Positions 8,583 through 20,233 of a stretch of DNA of 64,000 bases are shown here, piece after piece. The notes under the pieces were generated by a model. It was not told the origin of the DNA. It did not search any database and was given only the letters and a program-made list of their open reading frames with translations. The translations under genes and the position numbers were made by a program. The DNA is from Caulobacter mirabilis (GTDB lineage: Bacteria; Pseudomonadota; Alphaproteobacteria; Caulobacterales; Caulobacteraceae), in the NCBI RefSeq assembly GCF_002749615.1, contig NZ_CP024201.1, positions 186,001 to 250,000 of the forward strand, given 5' to 3'. Position 1 is the stretch's first letter. Each line of letters starts with the position of its first letter.

Positions 8583-9038
8583 ATGACGCCGACCATTCCC
8601 GTCACCCGCCTGCCGCACGCCGAGGGCATTCCGCTGCCGGCCTACGAGACCGCCCTGGCCGCGGGCATGGACCTGCGCGCGGCCGTGCCCGAGCATGAGC
8701 CGATGATGCTGAAGCCGATGGCGCGGACGATGGTCCCGACCGGCCTGTCGTTCGCCGTGCCGGCGGGCTTCGAGGCCCAGGTGCGGCCGCGGTCGGGCCT
8801 GGCCGCCAAGGCCGGGATCACCTGCCTGAACACGCCGGGGACCATCGACGCCGACTACCGCGGCGAGGTGAAGGTGATCCTGATCAACCTGGGCGAGGAG
8901 GACTTCATCATCCGCCGGGGCGACCGCATCGCCCAGCTGGTGATCGCGCCGGTCGCCCAGGCGAGCTGGCGCGAGGTCGCGAGCCTGGAAGAGACGGCGC
9001 GCGGCGCCGGCGGCTTCGGCTCGACGGGCGCGGCCTAG
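8583..9038 (+). CDS. dut: Deoxyuridine 5'-triphosphate nucleotidohydrolase (dUTPase)
   Basis: 151 residues, a standard trimeric dUTPase that hydrolyses dUTP to dUMP and pyrophosphate. All five motifs are visible in order: [35 protein letters not shown] with the catalytic Asp, [13 protein letters not shown], and the C-terminal [10 protein letters not shown] lid. It starts 50 bases after coaBC and is probably in the same transcript. Its stop codon overlaps by three bases the stop of a tiny convergent gene. Confidence 0.97.
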   Translation: MTPTIPVTRLPHAEGIPLPAYETALAAGMDLRAAVPEHEPMMLKPMARTMVPTGLSFAVPAGFEAQVRPRSGLAAKAGITCLNTPGTIDADYRGEVKVILINLGEEDFIIRRGDRIAQLVIAPVAQASWREVASLEETARGAGGFGSTGAA

Positions 9039-9154
9039 AGGGGCAGGCCGAAGAAGCCGAGATAGCCCAGGAAGCCGGTGACGAAGGCCATCGCGGCGAT
9101 GACCATGAACGGCTTGATCACGTCGAAGGGGTGGTCGGCGGTGACGCGGCGCAT
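9035..9154 (-). CDS. 39-residue single-span membrane microprotein
   Basis: The reading frame from ATG 9154 to TAG 9035 encodes 39 residues: a short polar N-terminus ([15 protein letters not shown]) then a hydrophobic helix [20 protein letters not shown]. An AAGGA ribosome-binding site lies about 11 bases upstream of the ATG. The stop overlaps the dut stop on the other strand by three bases. It resembles the one-helix hypothetical proteins found in alphaproteobacterial genomes; function unknown. The well-placed ribosome-binding site and the clean membrane helix argue that it is real. Confidence 0.6.
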   Translation of the reverse strand: MRRVTADHPFDVIKPFMVIAAMAFVTGFLGYLGFFGLPL

Positions 9155-9245
9155 GACGCTGAAGGTCCTTGTGGAGCCGGGTATTCAACGCTTGAACACA
9201 TCGGCGCCGCATACGGTTGCAGGCGTCGTCTGAACCGAGGGTGAC

Positions 9246-10499
9246 GTGATTCGCCTATCGATGGATAAGTTGGCCGAGCTGCTCGCCTCCCGATTGAAAC
9301 CGGGGGAGGGAAGGCTGTTCATTCCGGGCGGTCCGGGCGAGCCGCTGGGGCTGCTGGAGGCGTTTCGTCGCAGCCCCGACCTGGCCGCCGGGGCGACCTT
9401 CGTCGGACCGCATGTGCCGGGGATCAACCGCACCGACTGGGCCGGCCTGCATGCCGAGGCGCGGGCCGAGGGGACCTTCCTGTCCGCCGACTGGCGGCCC
9501 AGCTTCGAAGCCGGGCGGTTCGCCCTGCGCCCCCTCACCTGGCGGCAGACCTACGACTGGCTGGGCGAGACGCCGCTGGATCTGGCGGTCTTCGTGGTCA
9601 GCGCGCCGGACTCGGACGGCGAGGTGTCGCTGGGTGTCGCCAGCGACCTGGCCCCGGCGGTGCTGGCGAGGCCGGGTCTGCTCAGGGCGGCGATCGTCAA
9701 TCCGAACATGCCGCACGTGCAGGGGGCGACCGTCCCGCTGTCGGCGTTCGATCTGATCGCCGAGGACGACACGCCGCTGCTGGGCTACGACGCCGGCGAT
9801 CTCGATCCCGCTTTCGAGACGATCAAGCAGCGCCTGGCGGAGATCATGCCGACCGGCGCCAGCGTCCAGTTCGGGCTCGGCAAGGCCGGGGTCGCGGCGC
9901 TGCAGGCGCTGGACGGGCTGAAGGGCCTGCGCATCCATTCCGGCATGGTCACCGACCCGCTGCTGCCGGTCCTCGAGTCGGGCGCCTTGACCGAGGTCGT
10001 GACCGGCCTGGCCGCCGGTTCGCCGGGACTCTACGCGCGCTGCGCCGAGGACAGGCGGATCCGGTTCGAGCCGTCGAACGTCACCCATGACATCCGCGTG
10101 CTCGCCCAGATCCCGCGCCTGGTCGCCGTGAACTCCGCCCTGGAGGTCGATCTGCTCGGCCAGGCCAACGCGGAGTTCCAGGGCGGCCGGCAGATTTCCG
10201 GAACCGGCGGCCTGACCGACTTCCTGCGCGGCGCACGGTTGTCGGACGGCGGCCTGCCCATCCTGGCGCTGCCGGCCACGGCCAAGGGCGGGGCGATCAG
10301 CCGGATCGTCCTGCGGCTGGGCGAGGGGGCGGTGTCGGTCTCGCGCGCCGACGTCGGATTGGTGATCACCGAGCACGGCGTGGCCGATCTGCGCGGACGG
10401 ACGCTGGACGAACGGGCCGAGGCGCTGATCGGCGTGGCCGCCCCCCAGCATCGCGACGGCCTGGCCGACGCTTGGGCGGGCCTGCGCCGCAAGATCTGA
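9246..10499 (+). CDS. Acetyl-CoA hydrolase/transferase family protein (class I CoA-transferase)
   Basis: 417 residues from GTG 9246. Related to acetate/succinate/4-hydroxybutyrate CoA-transferases and acetyl-CoA hydrolases. The catalytic-glutamate segment is LVAVNSALEVDLLGQANAE. The glycine-rich CoA-binding loop is RQISGTGGLTDFLRGARLS, and ITEHGVADLRGRTLDERAEA near the C-terminus is a family signature. The length is near the usual 430. Which acyl donor and acceptor are used cannot be told. It is 75 bases ahead of purC on the same strand; a shared transcript is possible but no functional link is evident. Confidence 0.88.
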   Translation: MIRLSMDKLAELLASRLKPGEGRLFIPGGPGEPLGLLEAFRRSPDLAAGATFVGPHVPGINRTDWAGLHAEARAEGTFLSADWRPSFEAGRFALRPLTWRQTYDWLGETPLDLAVFVVSAPDSDGEVSLGVASDLAPAVLARPGLLRAAIVNPNMPHVQGATVPLSAFDLIAEDDTPLLGYDAGDLDPAFETIKQRLAEIMPTGASVQFGLGKAGVAALQALDGLKGLRIHSGMVTDPLLPVLESGALTEVVTGLAAGSPGLYARCAEDRRIRFEPSNVTHDIRVLAQIPRLVAVNSALEVDLLGQANAEFQGGRQISGTGGLTDFLRGARLSDGGLPILALPATAKGGAISRIVLRLGEGAVSVSRADVGLVITEHGVADLRGRTLDERAEALIGVAAPQHRDGLADAWAGLRRKI

Positions 10500-10574
10500 G
10501 CTACCGGACGGAGCGGTTCGAGGCTATTGGGGCGCCGTCCGCCGCACCGGCGGGACGCAGCGTGGAGACGGCCC

Positions 10575-11489
10575 GTGACCCTGATGATCCAAAGCGACCT
10601 GCCGCTGGACCTGATCGGGCGCGGCAAGGTGCGGGACATCTATGCCGTCGACGCCGACCGGTTGCTGCTGGTGGCGACCGACCGGGTGAGCGCCTTCGAC
10701 GTGGTCATGACCGAGCCCGTGCCGAGCAAGGGCGCGGTTCTCACCCAGCTGAGCGCCTGGTGGTTCCGCCATCTGGACGGGGTGGTCGACCACCACATGC
10801 TGTCGGCCGACGCCGACGAGATCATCGCCGCCGTACCGGCTCTGGCCGAACATCGCGACGCCATCCTGGGCCGGGCCATGCTGTGCCGCCGGGTGACGGT
10901 CGTGCCGGTGGAGTGCGTGGTGCGCGGCTACCTGTCCGGTTCGGCCTGGAAGGAATACGCCGAGCGCGGCACTTTGGCGGGCGAGGCCCTGCCGGCCGGC
11001 CTGCGCAAGAGCGAGAGGCTCGATCCGCCGGTGTTCAGCCCAGCCACCAAGGCCGAGACCGGCCACGACGAGAACATCACCATCGCCCAGATGGGCGCCG
11101 CGGTCGGCGTCGACCTGGCGACTGAGCTGGAGACGTTGGCCCGCAAGGTCTACGCGACTGGCCGCGACCTGGCCGCCGAGCGCGGCCTGGTGCTGGCCGA
11201 CACCAAGTTCGAGTTCGGCCGCGACGCGGCGGGCAAGGTCGTACTGATCGACGAGGTCATGACGCCGGACAGTTCGCGCTACTGGCCGGCCGAGGGCTGG
11301 AGCGTCGGCGAGGTCCCGCCGAGTTTCGACAAGCAGCCGCTGCGCGATTACCTCGACGCCGAGAAGACCGCCGGCCGCTGGAACGGCGAGGCTCCCGCCC
11401 CGGCGCTGCCGGCCGTGGTCGTCCAGGCGACGTCGGAGCGGTATCTGGACCTGTACCGCCGGATGACCGGCGAGGCGCTGAAGATCTGA
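10575..11489 (+). CDS. purC: Phosphoribosylaminoimidazole-succinocarboxamide synthase
   Basis: 304 residues from GTG 10575, chosen because GGAG sits 7 bases upstream at 10564-10567 and the conserved sequence begins right after; an ATG at 10584 is an alternative. The enzyme joins CAIR and aspartate with ATP to make SAICAR in purine synthesis. Motifs: [14 protein letters not shown] (ATP-binding start), [33 protein letters not shown], and [17 protein letters not shown] with the metal/ATP-binding acids. This is the longer, yeast-like PurC subtype (about 300 residues) rather than the short 240-residue type. Confidence 0.96.
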   Translation: MTLMIQSDLPLDLIGRGKVRDIYAVDADRLLLVATDRVSAFDVVMTEPVPSKGAVLTQLSAWWFRHLDGVVDHHMLSADADEIIAAVPALAEHRDAILGRAMLCRRVTVVPVECVVRGYLSGSAWKEYAERGTLAGEALPAGLRKSERLDPPVFSPATKAETGHDENITIAQMGAAVGVDLATELETLARKVYATGRDLAAERGLVLADTKFEFGRDAAGKVVLIDEVMTPDSSRYWPAEGWSVGEVPPSFDKQPLRDYLDAEKTAGRWNGEAPAPALPAVVVQATSERYLDLYRRMTGEALKI

Positions 11490-11520
11490 GGGGCGGGACG
11501 CTCACTGCGTGATCCGAGAC

Positions 11521-11624
11521 GCCGGGCTGAGGCCCGGCTCCTCACCATGACGAATGTGAGCGGCGCCTTCTGACTTCGTCATCCTGAGGAGCGAGCCCTC
11601 AGGCGAGCGTCTCGAAGGACGCAA
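11521..11624. repeat. Compound palindromic repeat after purC
   Basis: Three hairpins lie in tandem or nested. GCCGGGC/GCCCGGC (11521-11527 with 11532-11538, loop TGAG) could act as a purC terminator stem. A long inverted repeat pairs 11539-11554 with 11575-11590 over 16 bases with two mismatches. CCTGAGG/CCTCAGG (11583-11589 with 11597-11603) forms an alternative stem. The TTCGTCATCCTGAGGAGCGAG and TCTCGAAGGACG segments match a dispersed intergenic element common in Caulobacterales and Bradyrhizobium. It separates convergent purC and the CoA-transferase gene. Confidence 0.75.
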
Positions 11625-11629
11625 TGCGA

Positions 11630-12769
11630 CTACCCCAGCAGCTCTTCCGTCTGTTCGCCCAGCTTGGGCGCGCGTCGGCCGGGCATGCGGTTTCCGTCGA
11701 CCTTCACCGGCGCGGCCAGCATGTGCAGGCCCTGGGGGCGGTCGGGATGCTCCACCATGTCGCGCATGCCGATCTCGGCCACGAACGGATTGTCCAGCGC
11801 CTCGAACAGGCCGTTGACGGGGCCGAAGGGGACGCGGCCGGCGAACAGGGCGTGCCATTCCGCCGTGGTGCGGGTCGCGAACAGGGCGTCGATCGCCTCG
11901 GTCAGCGCGGGCCGGTTGGCGCGACGGGCGGCGAGGTCGGCGAAGCGCGGGTCGGCGACCAGGTCCGGGCGTTCGGCGATCGCGCAAAGCTCCAGCCAGA
12001 ACTTCTGCGTCATGCACATCAGCTGGCCGTAGCCGTCCTTGGTCTTCACGCGCTGCACCGGCGCGAGCGAGGGGTGGGCGCCGGCGGGCAGGCGGTCGGT
12101 CGGATGGCGCTCGTTCATCGCCCAGATCGCCGGATAGCTGAGCTGGTGCAGGGCGACGTCGAACAGCGACACGTCGATGTCGCAGCCCAAGCCGGTCGTC
12201 CGCGCCGACAGGACGCCGGACACGACCCCGAAGGCGAAGGTCGAACCCGTCATGAAGTCGATGATCGAAACGCCCATCCGCGCCGGCGGGCCGTCCGGCT
12301 CGCCGGTCAGGCTCATCAGCCCGCACTCGGCCTGCATCGGATAGTCATAGCCCGGCCAGGCCTCGCGACTGTTGCCCCGGCCGTAGGCCGACAGGTGGCC
12401 GCAGACGACAGCGGGGTTGATCGCCTTCAGGGCCTCATAGGTGAGGCCCAGCTTGACCGGCTGGTCGCCGCGCAGGTTGTTCACCACCGCGTCGGCGCCC
12501 GCCACGAGCCGCTCGAAGTCGGCGCGGCCCTGGTGGGTCTTCAGCTCGACCGCGGCGCTCTTCTTCGAGCGTGAGAAGGTCTGGAAATACTGGCTGTCGT
12601 GCTCGCCGAGCATGAACGGGCCGGTGGGACGCGAGGCGTCGCCGCCCAGGGACGGGCTCTCGATCTTGATCACCTCCGCCCCGAGTTCGGCCATCAGCTG
12701 GGTGGCGTAAGGACCGGCTCCGAAATGTTCGATCGTCAGCACCCGCACGCCTTCGAGAGGCCGTCTCAT
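11630..12769 (-). CDS. CaiB/BaiF family (class III) CoA-transferase
   Basis: 379 residues from ATG 12769, preceded by GGGGAAG at a suitable distance; an upstream in-frame ATG at 12820 would add 17 unconserved residues. Class III CoA-transferases move CoA between acyl-CoA and free acids through an aspartyl-CoA thioester. The opening MRRPLEGVRVLTIEHFGAGP, the CoA-binding AELGAEVIKIESP, and YDYPMQAECGLMSLTGEP with the catalytic Asp are the family hallmarks; RVPFGPVNGLFEAL is the C-terminal signature. Substrate unknown. It is convergent with purC and divergent from the Fur-box receptor gene. Confidence 0.92.
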   Translation of the reverse strand: MRRPLEGVRVLTIEHFGAGPYATQLMAELGAEVIKIESPSLGGDASRPTGPFMLGEHDSQYFQTFSRSKKSAAVELKTHQGRADFERLVAGADAVVNNLRGDQPVKLGLTYEALKAINPAVVCGHLSAYGRGNSREAWPGYDYPMQAECGLMSLTGEPDGPPARMGVSIIDFMTGSTFAFGVVSGVLSARTTGLGCDIDVSLFDVALHQLSYPAIWAMNERHPTDRLPAGAHPSLAPVQRVKTKDGYGQLMCMTQKFWLELCAIAERPDLVADPRFADLAARRANRPALTEAIDALFATRTTAEWHALFAGRVPFGPVNGLFEALDNPFVAEIGMRDMVEHPDRPQGLHMLAAPVKVDGNRMPGRRAPKLGEQTEELLG

Positions 12770-12851
12770 GTCGTCTTCCCCTGTTTTCTTCGGGCTAGGC
12801 GCGGGACGAGGACCGGTCAAGCGGTGTCGCTGTTCTGCAACAGTCTATGAG

Positions 12852-12873
12852 TTGCGAACGATTCTCATTGCAA
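12852..12873. promoter_or_regulatory. Candidate Fur box
   Basis: A 22-base element with TTGC/GCAA outer arms. On the minus strand its core reads AATGAGAATCGTT, close to Fur boxes that precede TonB-dependent siderophore receptors. It lies 83 bases before the receptor start and would also fit control of the divergent CoA-transferase. Functional control by iron is inferred. Confidence 0.55.
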
Positions 12874-12955
12874 GTCTGAAATGCGAGGCATAAGAACGCC
12901 TCGCAGTCGCACCCTTGCTGGGAAGGGGGCGGCGAAGACTGGGGATACTCGACCA

Positions 12956-15268
12956 ATGCGATCCAACACCCGCGCCGGCGTGACCGCCCGCGCCAAGCGC
13001 GCCCTGAGCGTGGCCGCCGTCGCCGGCGCCGCCGGCCTCTCGCTCGCGCCCGCCCTGGCTCTGGCCGCCGACGCGACCGCCGCCGACGCCGATCAGCCGA
13101 CCGACGTCTCGGGCGTCGATATCGTCGGGGCCAAGGGCCATGCGCCGTCCTCGCCGAAGCTGACGGCCACGCCGCTCGATACGCCCCAGACCATCACCGT
13201 CGTCTCCGATCGGACGGTCCGCGATCAGAACCTGATGACTCTGCGCGACATCCTGACCACGGTGCCGGGGATCACCTTCGGCGCCGGCGAAGGCGGCGGC
13301 GGCTACGGCGACAGCATCAATCTGCGCGGCTATTCGGCCAACAACGACATCACCACCGACGGGCTCCGCGACAGCGCCCAGTACACCCGCAGCGATCCTT
13401 TCAACCTGCAGCAGATCGAGGTCGTGAACGGGGCCAACTCGGTCTATTCGGGCGCCGGCTCGCTGGGCGGCTCGATCAACCTGGTCAGCAAGCTCCCGCA
13501 CGCCCGCGATACGGCCCTCATCACCGGCGGCCTGGGCACGGACGGCTACGGTCGCCTGACCGTCGACGCGAACAAGGTGGTGGCCGACGGGATCGCCGTC
13601 CGGCTGAACGCGATGAAGCACAAGAACGACGTGCCGGGCCGGGACGTCGAAACCTACGACCGCTGGGGGATCGCACCCTCGGTCACCTTCGGCGTCGGCG
13701 GTCCGATCGAAGCGACGCTGTCCTACTTCCACCAGGAAGACGACAACACGCCCGAGTACGGCGTGCCCTACGGCTCGAACATCATCGTCAACGGCCCGCT
13801 GCCGGGCGTCGATCGGTCGACCTACTTCGGCTACCGCAACATGGACCGGCAGAAGACCCAGGTCGACAGCCTGACCGGACGGGTGCGCTGGACGTTCAAC
13901 GACAACATCACCCTGTCGAACATCAGCCGTTGGCAGAAGGTGACGCAGGATCTGCTGGTCAACCCGCCGCAGGGGACCTGGTGCCTGAACAACGGCTTCA
14001 GCGCCCAGCCGTCGACGACCTTCCAGCCGGTGGCCTGCACCCCGGCCGGCAGCTACACGCTTTCCGGTCCGCGCGGGAACATCCGCGACACCGAGAACCA
14101 GCAGTGGGTCAGCCAGACCGACGTGAACCTGAAGTTCGACACGTTCGGCTGGAAGCACAACATGGTGGTCGGCTTTTCGATCTCGCACGAGACCTACGAC
14201 CTCACCACCGGCAACATCCAGCGGACCACCGCGGGCGTCGCCCCGGCCTATCCGCAGATGACGCTCCGCAACCCGGTCAACGTCTACACCGGCCCGCGGA
14301 ACTTCTTCCTCAGCGCGATCAGCGAAGGCGAACTGAACAACCAGGCGCTCTACGTCTTCGACACGGTCGAGCTGAACGACCAGTGGCAGCTGAACGGCGG
14401 CCTGCGCTACGAGAAGAACGACGGCGAGTTCATCAACACGCCCTACACCGTGGTCGGCGGCGTCGCGACGCCGGGCGTCACCACCCGGGCCAAGAGCGAT
14501 GAGAACCTGTTCTCGTTCCGCCTGGGCGTCGTCTACAAGCCGGTCGAGAACGCCAGCCTCTACCTGGCCTACGGCAACACCGAGACGCCGTCCCAGGGCA
14601 CCGTCAATGGCGGCTGCTCGGTCACCACCAACCCCAACTGCGACGTCGATCCCGAGGAGGGCGAGGTCATCGAGCTGGGGGCCAAGTGGGACGTGTTCGA
14701 CAGCCGCCTGTCGCTGACCGGCGCAATCTTCCAGAACGAGCGCAGCAAGTTCCGGGTCAACGACCTGACCACCAACCTGCCTCAGCAGCTGGACGGCAAG
14801 TCGCGCGTCCGCGGCCTGACGCTGGGCGCGGCCGGCCAGATCAATGAGCGCTGGACGGTCATCGCCAACTACACCTACCTGGACAGCGAAATCCTGCAGA
14901 ACGTCGTGGACGGGGTGCTCGACGCCCAGAAGGGCGACCCGCTGCCCAACACGCCCAAGCACGCGTTCAACCTGTGGACCAGCTACATGATCACCGACAA
15001 GATCATGGTGGGCTACGGCGCGACCTTCTCGGGCGAGTACGCCTTCCAGCGGCCGACCGGCTCGACGGCGCTGTACCACGCGCCGAGCTACTGGGTGCAC
15101 AACGCGGCGGTCACCTGGACGGCCACCGACAACATCAGCCTTCAGCTGAACATCAAGAACCTGACGGATGAGGAGTACTACACCCGCATCCGCTCCGCGA
15201 ACGGCTTCGGCTGGGCCACGCCGGGCGACGCCCGGTCGGCTCAAGTCACCCTGAACTACCGGTTCTAG
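12956..15268 (+). CDS. TonB-dependent siderophore receptor
   Basis: 770 residues from ATG 12956, with GGGGA upstream; an in-frame ATG at 12881 would place 25 basic residues before the signal peptide and is less likely. Signal peptide to about residue 38 (cleavage near ALALA-ADA). The plug domain carries [20 protein letters not shown], the N-terminal plug start of the FhuE/FpvA-type siderophore receptors, and [20 protein letters not shown]. The C-terminus ends LNYRF, a proper outer-membrane terminal strand with aromatic end residue. No N-terminal signalling (STN) domain, so it is a plain transporter. The candidate Fur box upstream and the PiuC-like gene downstream both point to iron uptake. 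Confidence 0.93.
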   Translation: MRSNTRAGVTARAKRALSVAAVAGAAGLSLAPALALAADATAADADQPTDVSGVDIVGAKGHAPSSPKLTATPLDTPQTITVVSDRTVRDQNLMTLRDILTTVPGITFGAGEGGGGYGDSINLRGYSANNDITTDGLRDSAQYTRSDPFNLQQIEVVNGANSVYSGAGSLGGSINLVSKLPHARDTALITGGLGTDGYGRLTVDANKVVADGIAVRLNAMKHKNDVPGRDVETYDRWGIAPSVTFGVGGPIEATLSYFHQEDDNTPEYGVPYGSNIIVNGPLPGVDRSTYFGYRNMDRQKTQVDSLTGRVRWTFNDNITLSNISRWQKVTQDLLVNPPQGTWCLNNGFSAQPSTTFQPVACTPAGSYTLSGPRGNIRDTENQQWVSQTDVNLKFDTFGWKHNMVVGFSISHETYDLTTGNIQRTTAGVAPAYPQMTLRNPVNVYTGPRNFFLSAISEGELNNQALYVFDTVELNDQWQLNGGLRYEKNDGEFINTPYTVVGGVATPGVTTRAKSDENLFSFRLGVVYKPVENASLYLAYGNTETPSQGTVNGGCSVTTNPNCDVDPEEGEVIELGAKWDVFDSRLSLTGAIFQNERSKFRVNDLTTNLPQQLDGKSRVRGLTLGAAGQINERWTVIANYTYLDSEILQNVVDGVLDAQKGDPLPNTPKHAFNLWTSYMITDKIMVGYGATFSGEYAFQRPTGSTALYHAPSYWVHNAAVTWTATDNISLQLNIKNLTDEEYYTRIRSANGFGWATPGDARSAQVTLNYRF

Positions 15269-15304
15269 TTTCCTCCGATCCTCCTCTCGGAACCGGTTAT
15301 CCTG

Positions 15305-15339
15305 CGCCCCGTCCCTCTCCGGACGGGGCGACTTTCTTT
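15305..15339 (+). terminator. Rho-independent terminator after TonB receptor
   Basis: A 10-base-pair perfect stem (15305-15314 with 15321-15330, loop CTCTCC), G+C-rich, followed by ACTTTCTTTC. It ends the receptor transcript or attenuates read-through into the PiuC-like gene 19 bases later. Confidence 0.75.
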
Positions 15340-15357
15340 CCGCAGGAACCCGCCGTC

Positions 15358-16041
15358 ATGATGCTTCAGATTCCCGGGGTGCTGACCAAGGACGAGGTCG
15401 CCCGGATACGTGCGCTGATCGACGCGGCGGGCTGGGTCGACGGCGGCGTCACCGCCGGCTTCCAGTCGGGCCTGGCCAAGCGCAACCGCCAGCTGCCGGA
15501 GGAGAGCGCCGTCGCTCGGGAGGCTGGGGCGGTCATCGTCGCGGCCCTGAACCGCCACCCCCTGTTCGTCGCGGGGGCGTTGCCAGCCAGGATCTTTCCG
15601 CCGCTGTTCAACCGCTACGGCGTCGGCGAAACCTTCGGCGACCATGTCGACAACGCCATCCGCCAGACCCGCGACGGGGCGCTGCGCATCCGCACCGACC
15701 TGTCCGCGACTCTGTTCCTGACCGAGCCCGAAGCCTATGACGGCGGCGAGCTGACCGTCGACGACACCTACGGCGTCCACCAGGTGAAGCTCGAGGCGGG
15801 GGACCTGATCCTCTATCCGGCCTCCAGCCTGCACCGGGTCGAGGCGATCACTCGCGGCGAGCGGGTGTCGTCCTTCTTCTGGATCCAGAGCCTGGTCCGC
15901 GACGACGCCCGCCGCGCGCTGCTGTTCGACATGGACATGGCGATCCAGCGGGCGGCTCAGACGCTGGGCCAGGGCGACCCCTCGATCGTCTCCCTGACCG
16001 GCGCCTACCACAACCTTCTGCGGATGTGGGCCGAGCCCTAG
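15358..16041 (+). CDS. Fe2+-dependent 2-oxoglutarate oxygenase, PKHD type (PiuC-like)
   Basis: 227 residues, the usual length of the PiuC/YbiX family. The iron ligands are in [10 protein letters not shown] (His-x-Asp) and [20 protein letters not shown] (distal His plus the Arg that would bind 2-oxoglutarate). The N-terminus [19 protein letters not shown] and the C-terminal [13 protein letters not shown] are typical. PiuC homologues are commonly encoded beside TonB siderophore receptors and are iron-regulated, which is the arrangement here; the substrate is not established. ATGs at 15358 and 15361 are adjacent, and CGCAGGAA upstream serves either. Confidence 0.93.
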   Translation: MMLQIPGVLTKDEVARIRALIDAAGWVDGGVTAGFQSGLAKRNRQLPEESAVAREAGAVIVAALNRHPLFVAGALPARIFPPLFNRYGVGETFGDHVDNAIRQTRDGALRIRTDLSATLFLTEPEAYDGGELTVDDTYGVHQVKLEAGDLILYPASSLHRVEAITRGERVSSFFWIQSLVRDDARRALLFDMDMAIQRAAQTLGQGDPSIVSLTGAYHNLLRMWAEP

Positions 16042-16109
16042 CGCGCCGCGCGCCGCGAACGTCCCGTTCACCTTTGCTCCTCCAATCTCGAAACGGGGAA
16101 GCGAATGGG

Positions 16110-18452
<2,343 letters not shown>

Positions 18453-18512
18453 ACGCCTTTTCCCCGGTCGCGGGCGTGCTAGACCTGCGGTCGACACAGG
18501 GGGAACGGGGAC

Positions 18513-20177
18513 ATGGCGGATATGACGGCGGAAGCGCCGCGCGCCCAGGATGAACAGCCGGCGTCGATGCGTACGGTGGTGGCGGCGTCATCCGCCGGCA
18601 CCGCGTTCGAGTGGTACGACTTCTTCGTCTTCGGGGCGCTGACCTCGATCATTGGCAGGAACTTCTTCGCCGAGCTGGGCGAAACGGCCGGAGTCCTGGC
18701 CGCGTTGGCCCTGTTTGGCGCGGGTTTCTTCTTCCGGCCGCTGGGGGCGCTGATCTTCGGCCGCATCGGCGACAAGGCCGGCCGCAAGGGCGCCTTCCTG
18801 ATCACGGTGGTGCTGATGGGGGCGGCGACCTTCGCCATCGGCCTGCTGCCGACCTACGGCCAGGCGGGCTGGGTCGCGCCGGTGCTGCTGATCCTGATGC
18901 GGATCGTGCAGGGCACCGCCCTGGGCGGCGAATACGGCGGCGCGGCGATCTATGTCGCCGAGCACGCCCCGGCCGACAAGCGGGGCCAGATGACCGGCTG
19001 GATCCAGACCTCGGCGGCGTTCGGCCTGTTCGGCGCGCTGATCGTGATTCTGGTCACCCGCACGATCGTCGGGGAAGAGGCCTTCACCGCCTGGGGCTGG
19101 CGAATTCCGTTCCTGGTTTCGGCCGGCCTGCTGGTGGTCTCGATCTTCATGCGGCTGAAGCTGTCCGAAAGCCCGTCGTTCCAGAAGCTGAAGGAGAGCG
19201 GCGAGGCGACCAAGGCGCCGTTCAGGGAAGCCTTCGGCCAATGGAAGAACCTCAAGACGGTCCTGTTGGCCCTGACCGCCATCATGTTCGCCCAGGGCGC
19301 CGTCTGGTACTGCGCCTTCTTCTACATGCCGGTCTTCCTGGAGCGTTTCCTGAAGGTCGACCCAAAGACGGTGAACCTGCTGATCATCGCCGCCACCGTG
19401 GTCAGCGCGCCGCTGTACGTCTTCTTCGGCTGGCTGTCGGATAAGGTCGGCCGCAAATGGGTGCTGTGGGGCGGGATGACGCTGGCGGTCATCGCCTTCT
19501 TTCCCGGCTTCCACCAGATGGCGCGCTACGCCAACCCGGCCCTGGCCGAGGCTGAGGCCCGCATGCCGGTGGCGGTGATCGCCGATCCGGCCACCTGCAG
19601 CCTGCAGTTCGACCCGGTCGGCAAGGCGCAGTTCGTGACCTCCTGCGACATCGCCAAGGCCGCTCTGGCCAACGCCGGGATATCCTACGAGAACCGCGAG
19701 GCCCTGCCCGGGGCGGTCGCTTCCATCACGGTCGGCGGCGCGACCGTGGCCTCGTTCGAGGGCGCGGGCCTGGGCAAGGCGGAGCTGAAGACGGCCAAGG
19801 CCGGCTTCGAGGAACGTCTGCAGACGGCGCTGGCCAAGGCCGGCTATCCGGAGAAGGCCGATCCTGAGCGGATGAACCTGTTCGGGCTGTTCGGGGTGAT
19901 GCTGATCTTCGTGGTCGCGGCCACCGCGCTCTACGGGCCGCAGGCCTCGACCCTGGTCGAGCTGTTCCCGACACGGATCCGCTACACCGCCTTGTCGCTG
20001 CCCTATCACGTCGGGACGGGTTGGGTCGGCGGCTTCGTGCCGTTCAGCGCCTTCGCCATCGTGGCGGCGACCGGGAACATCTACGCAGGCCTCTGGTACC
20101 CGCTGCTGTTCACCCTGGTCAGCGTGGTCTGCACCCTGTTTCTGCTGCCGGAGACGCGCGGGCGGCCCCTGGACTGA
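18513..20177 (+). CDS. MFS transporter, metabolite:H+ symporter (MHS) family
   Basis: 554 residues with 12 predicted transmembrane segments. The opening SSAGTAFEWYDFFVFGAL is the MHS hallmark (ProP, KgtP, ShiA relatives). The loop 2-3 motif is GRIGDKAGRKG and the second-half copy is GWLSDKVGRKW. The protein is about 110 residues longer than KgtP because of a polar insert at about 338-453, between segments in the second half, with a conserved-looking cysteine pair. Substrates of the family are organic acids and osmolytes; nothing nearby identifies this one. Start at ATG 18513 after GGGGGAACGGGG. Confidence 0.92.
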   Translation: MADMTAEAPRAQDEQPASMRTVVAASSAGTAFEWYDFFVFGALTSIIGRNFFAELGETAGVLAALALFGAGFFFRPLGALIFGRIGDKAGRKGAFLITVVLMGAATFAIGLLPTYGQAGWVAPVLLILMRIVQGTALGGEYGGAAIYVAEHAPADKRGQMTGWIQTSAAFGLFGALIVILVTRTIVGEEAFTAWGWRIPFLVSAGLLVVSIFMRLKLSESPSFQKLKESGEATKAPFREAFGQWKNLKTVLLALTAIMFAQGAVWYCAFFYMPVFLERFLKVDPKTVNLLIIAATVVSAPLYVFFGWLSDKVGRKWVLWGGMTLAVIAFFPGFHQMARYANPALAEAEARMPVAVIADPATCSLQFDPVGKAQFVTSCDIAKAALANAGISYENREALPGAVASITVGGATVASFEGAGLGKAELKTAKAGFEERLQTALAKAGYPEKADPERMNLFGLFGVMLIFVVAATALYGPQASTLVELFPTRIRYTALSLPYHVGTGWVGGFVPFSAFAIVAATGNIYAGLWYPLLFTLVSVVCTLFLLPETRGRPLD

Positions 20178-20233
20178 GGGTTTCTGGAGGCGGCCGCAGA
20201 GTTTCGGAGTCCCCTGGCGCGCCGCGTTCTGGC

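Noticed and set aside
12845..15244. A 799-codon minus-strand frame over the TonB siderophore receptor gene
   Set aside because: Shadow of a long G+C-rich gene; no recognisable motifs and rich in Val/Asp/Arg/Gly typical of antisense frames.
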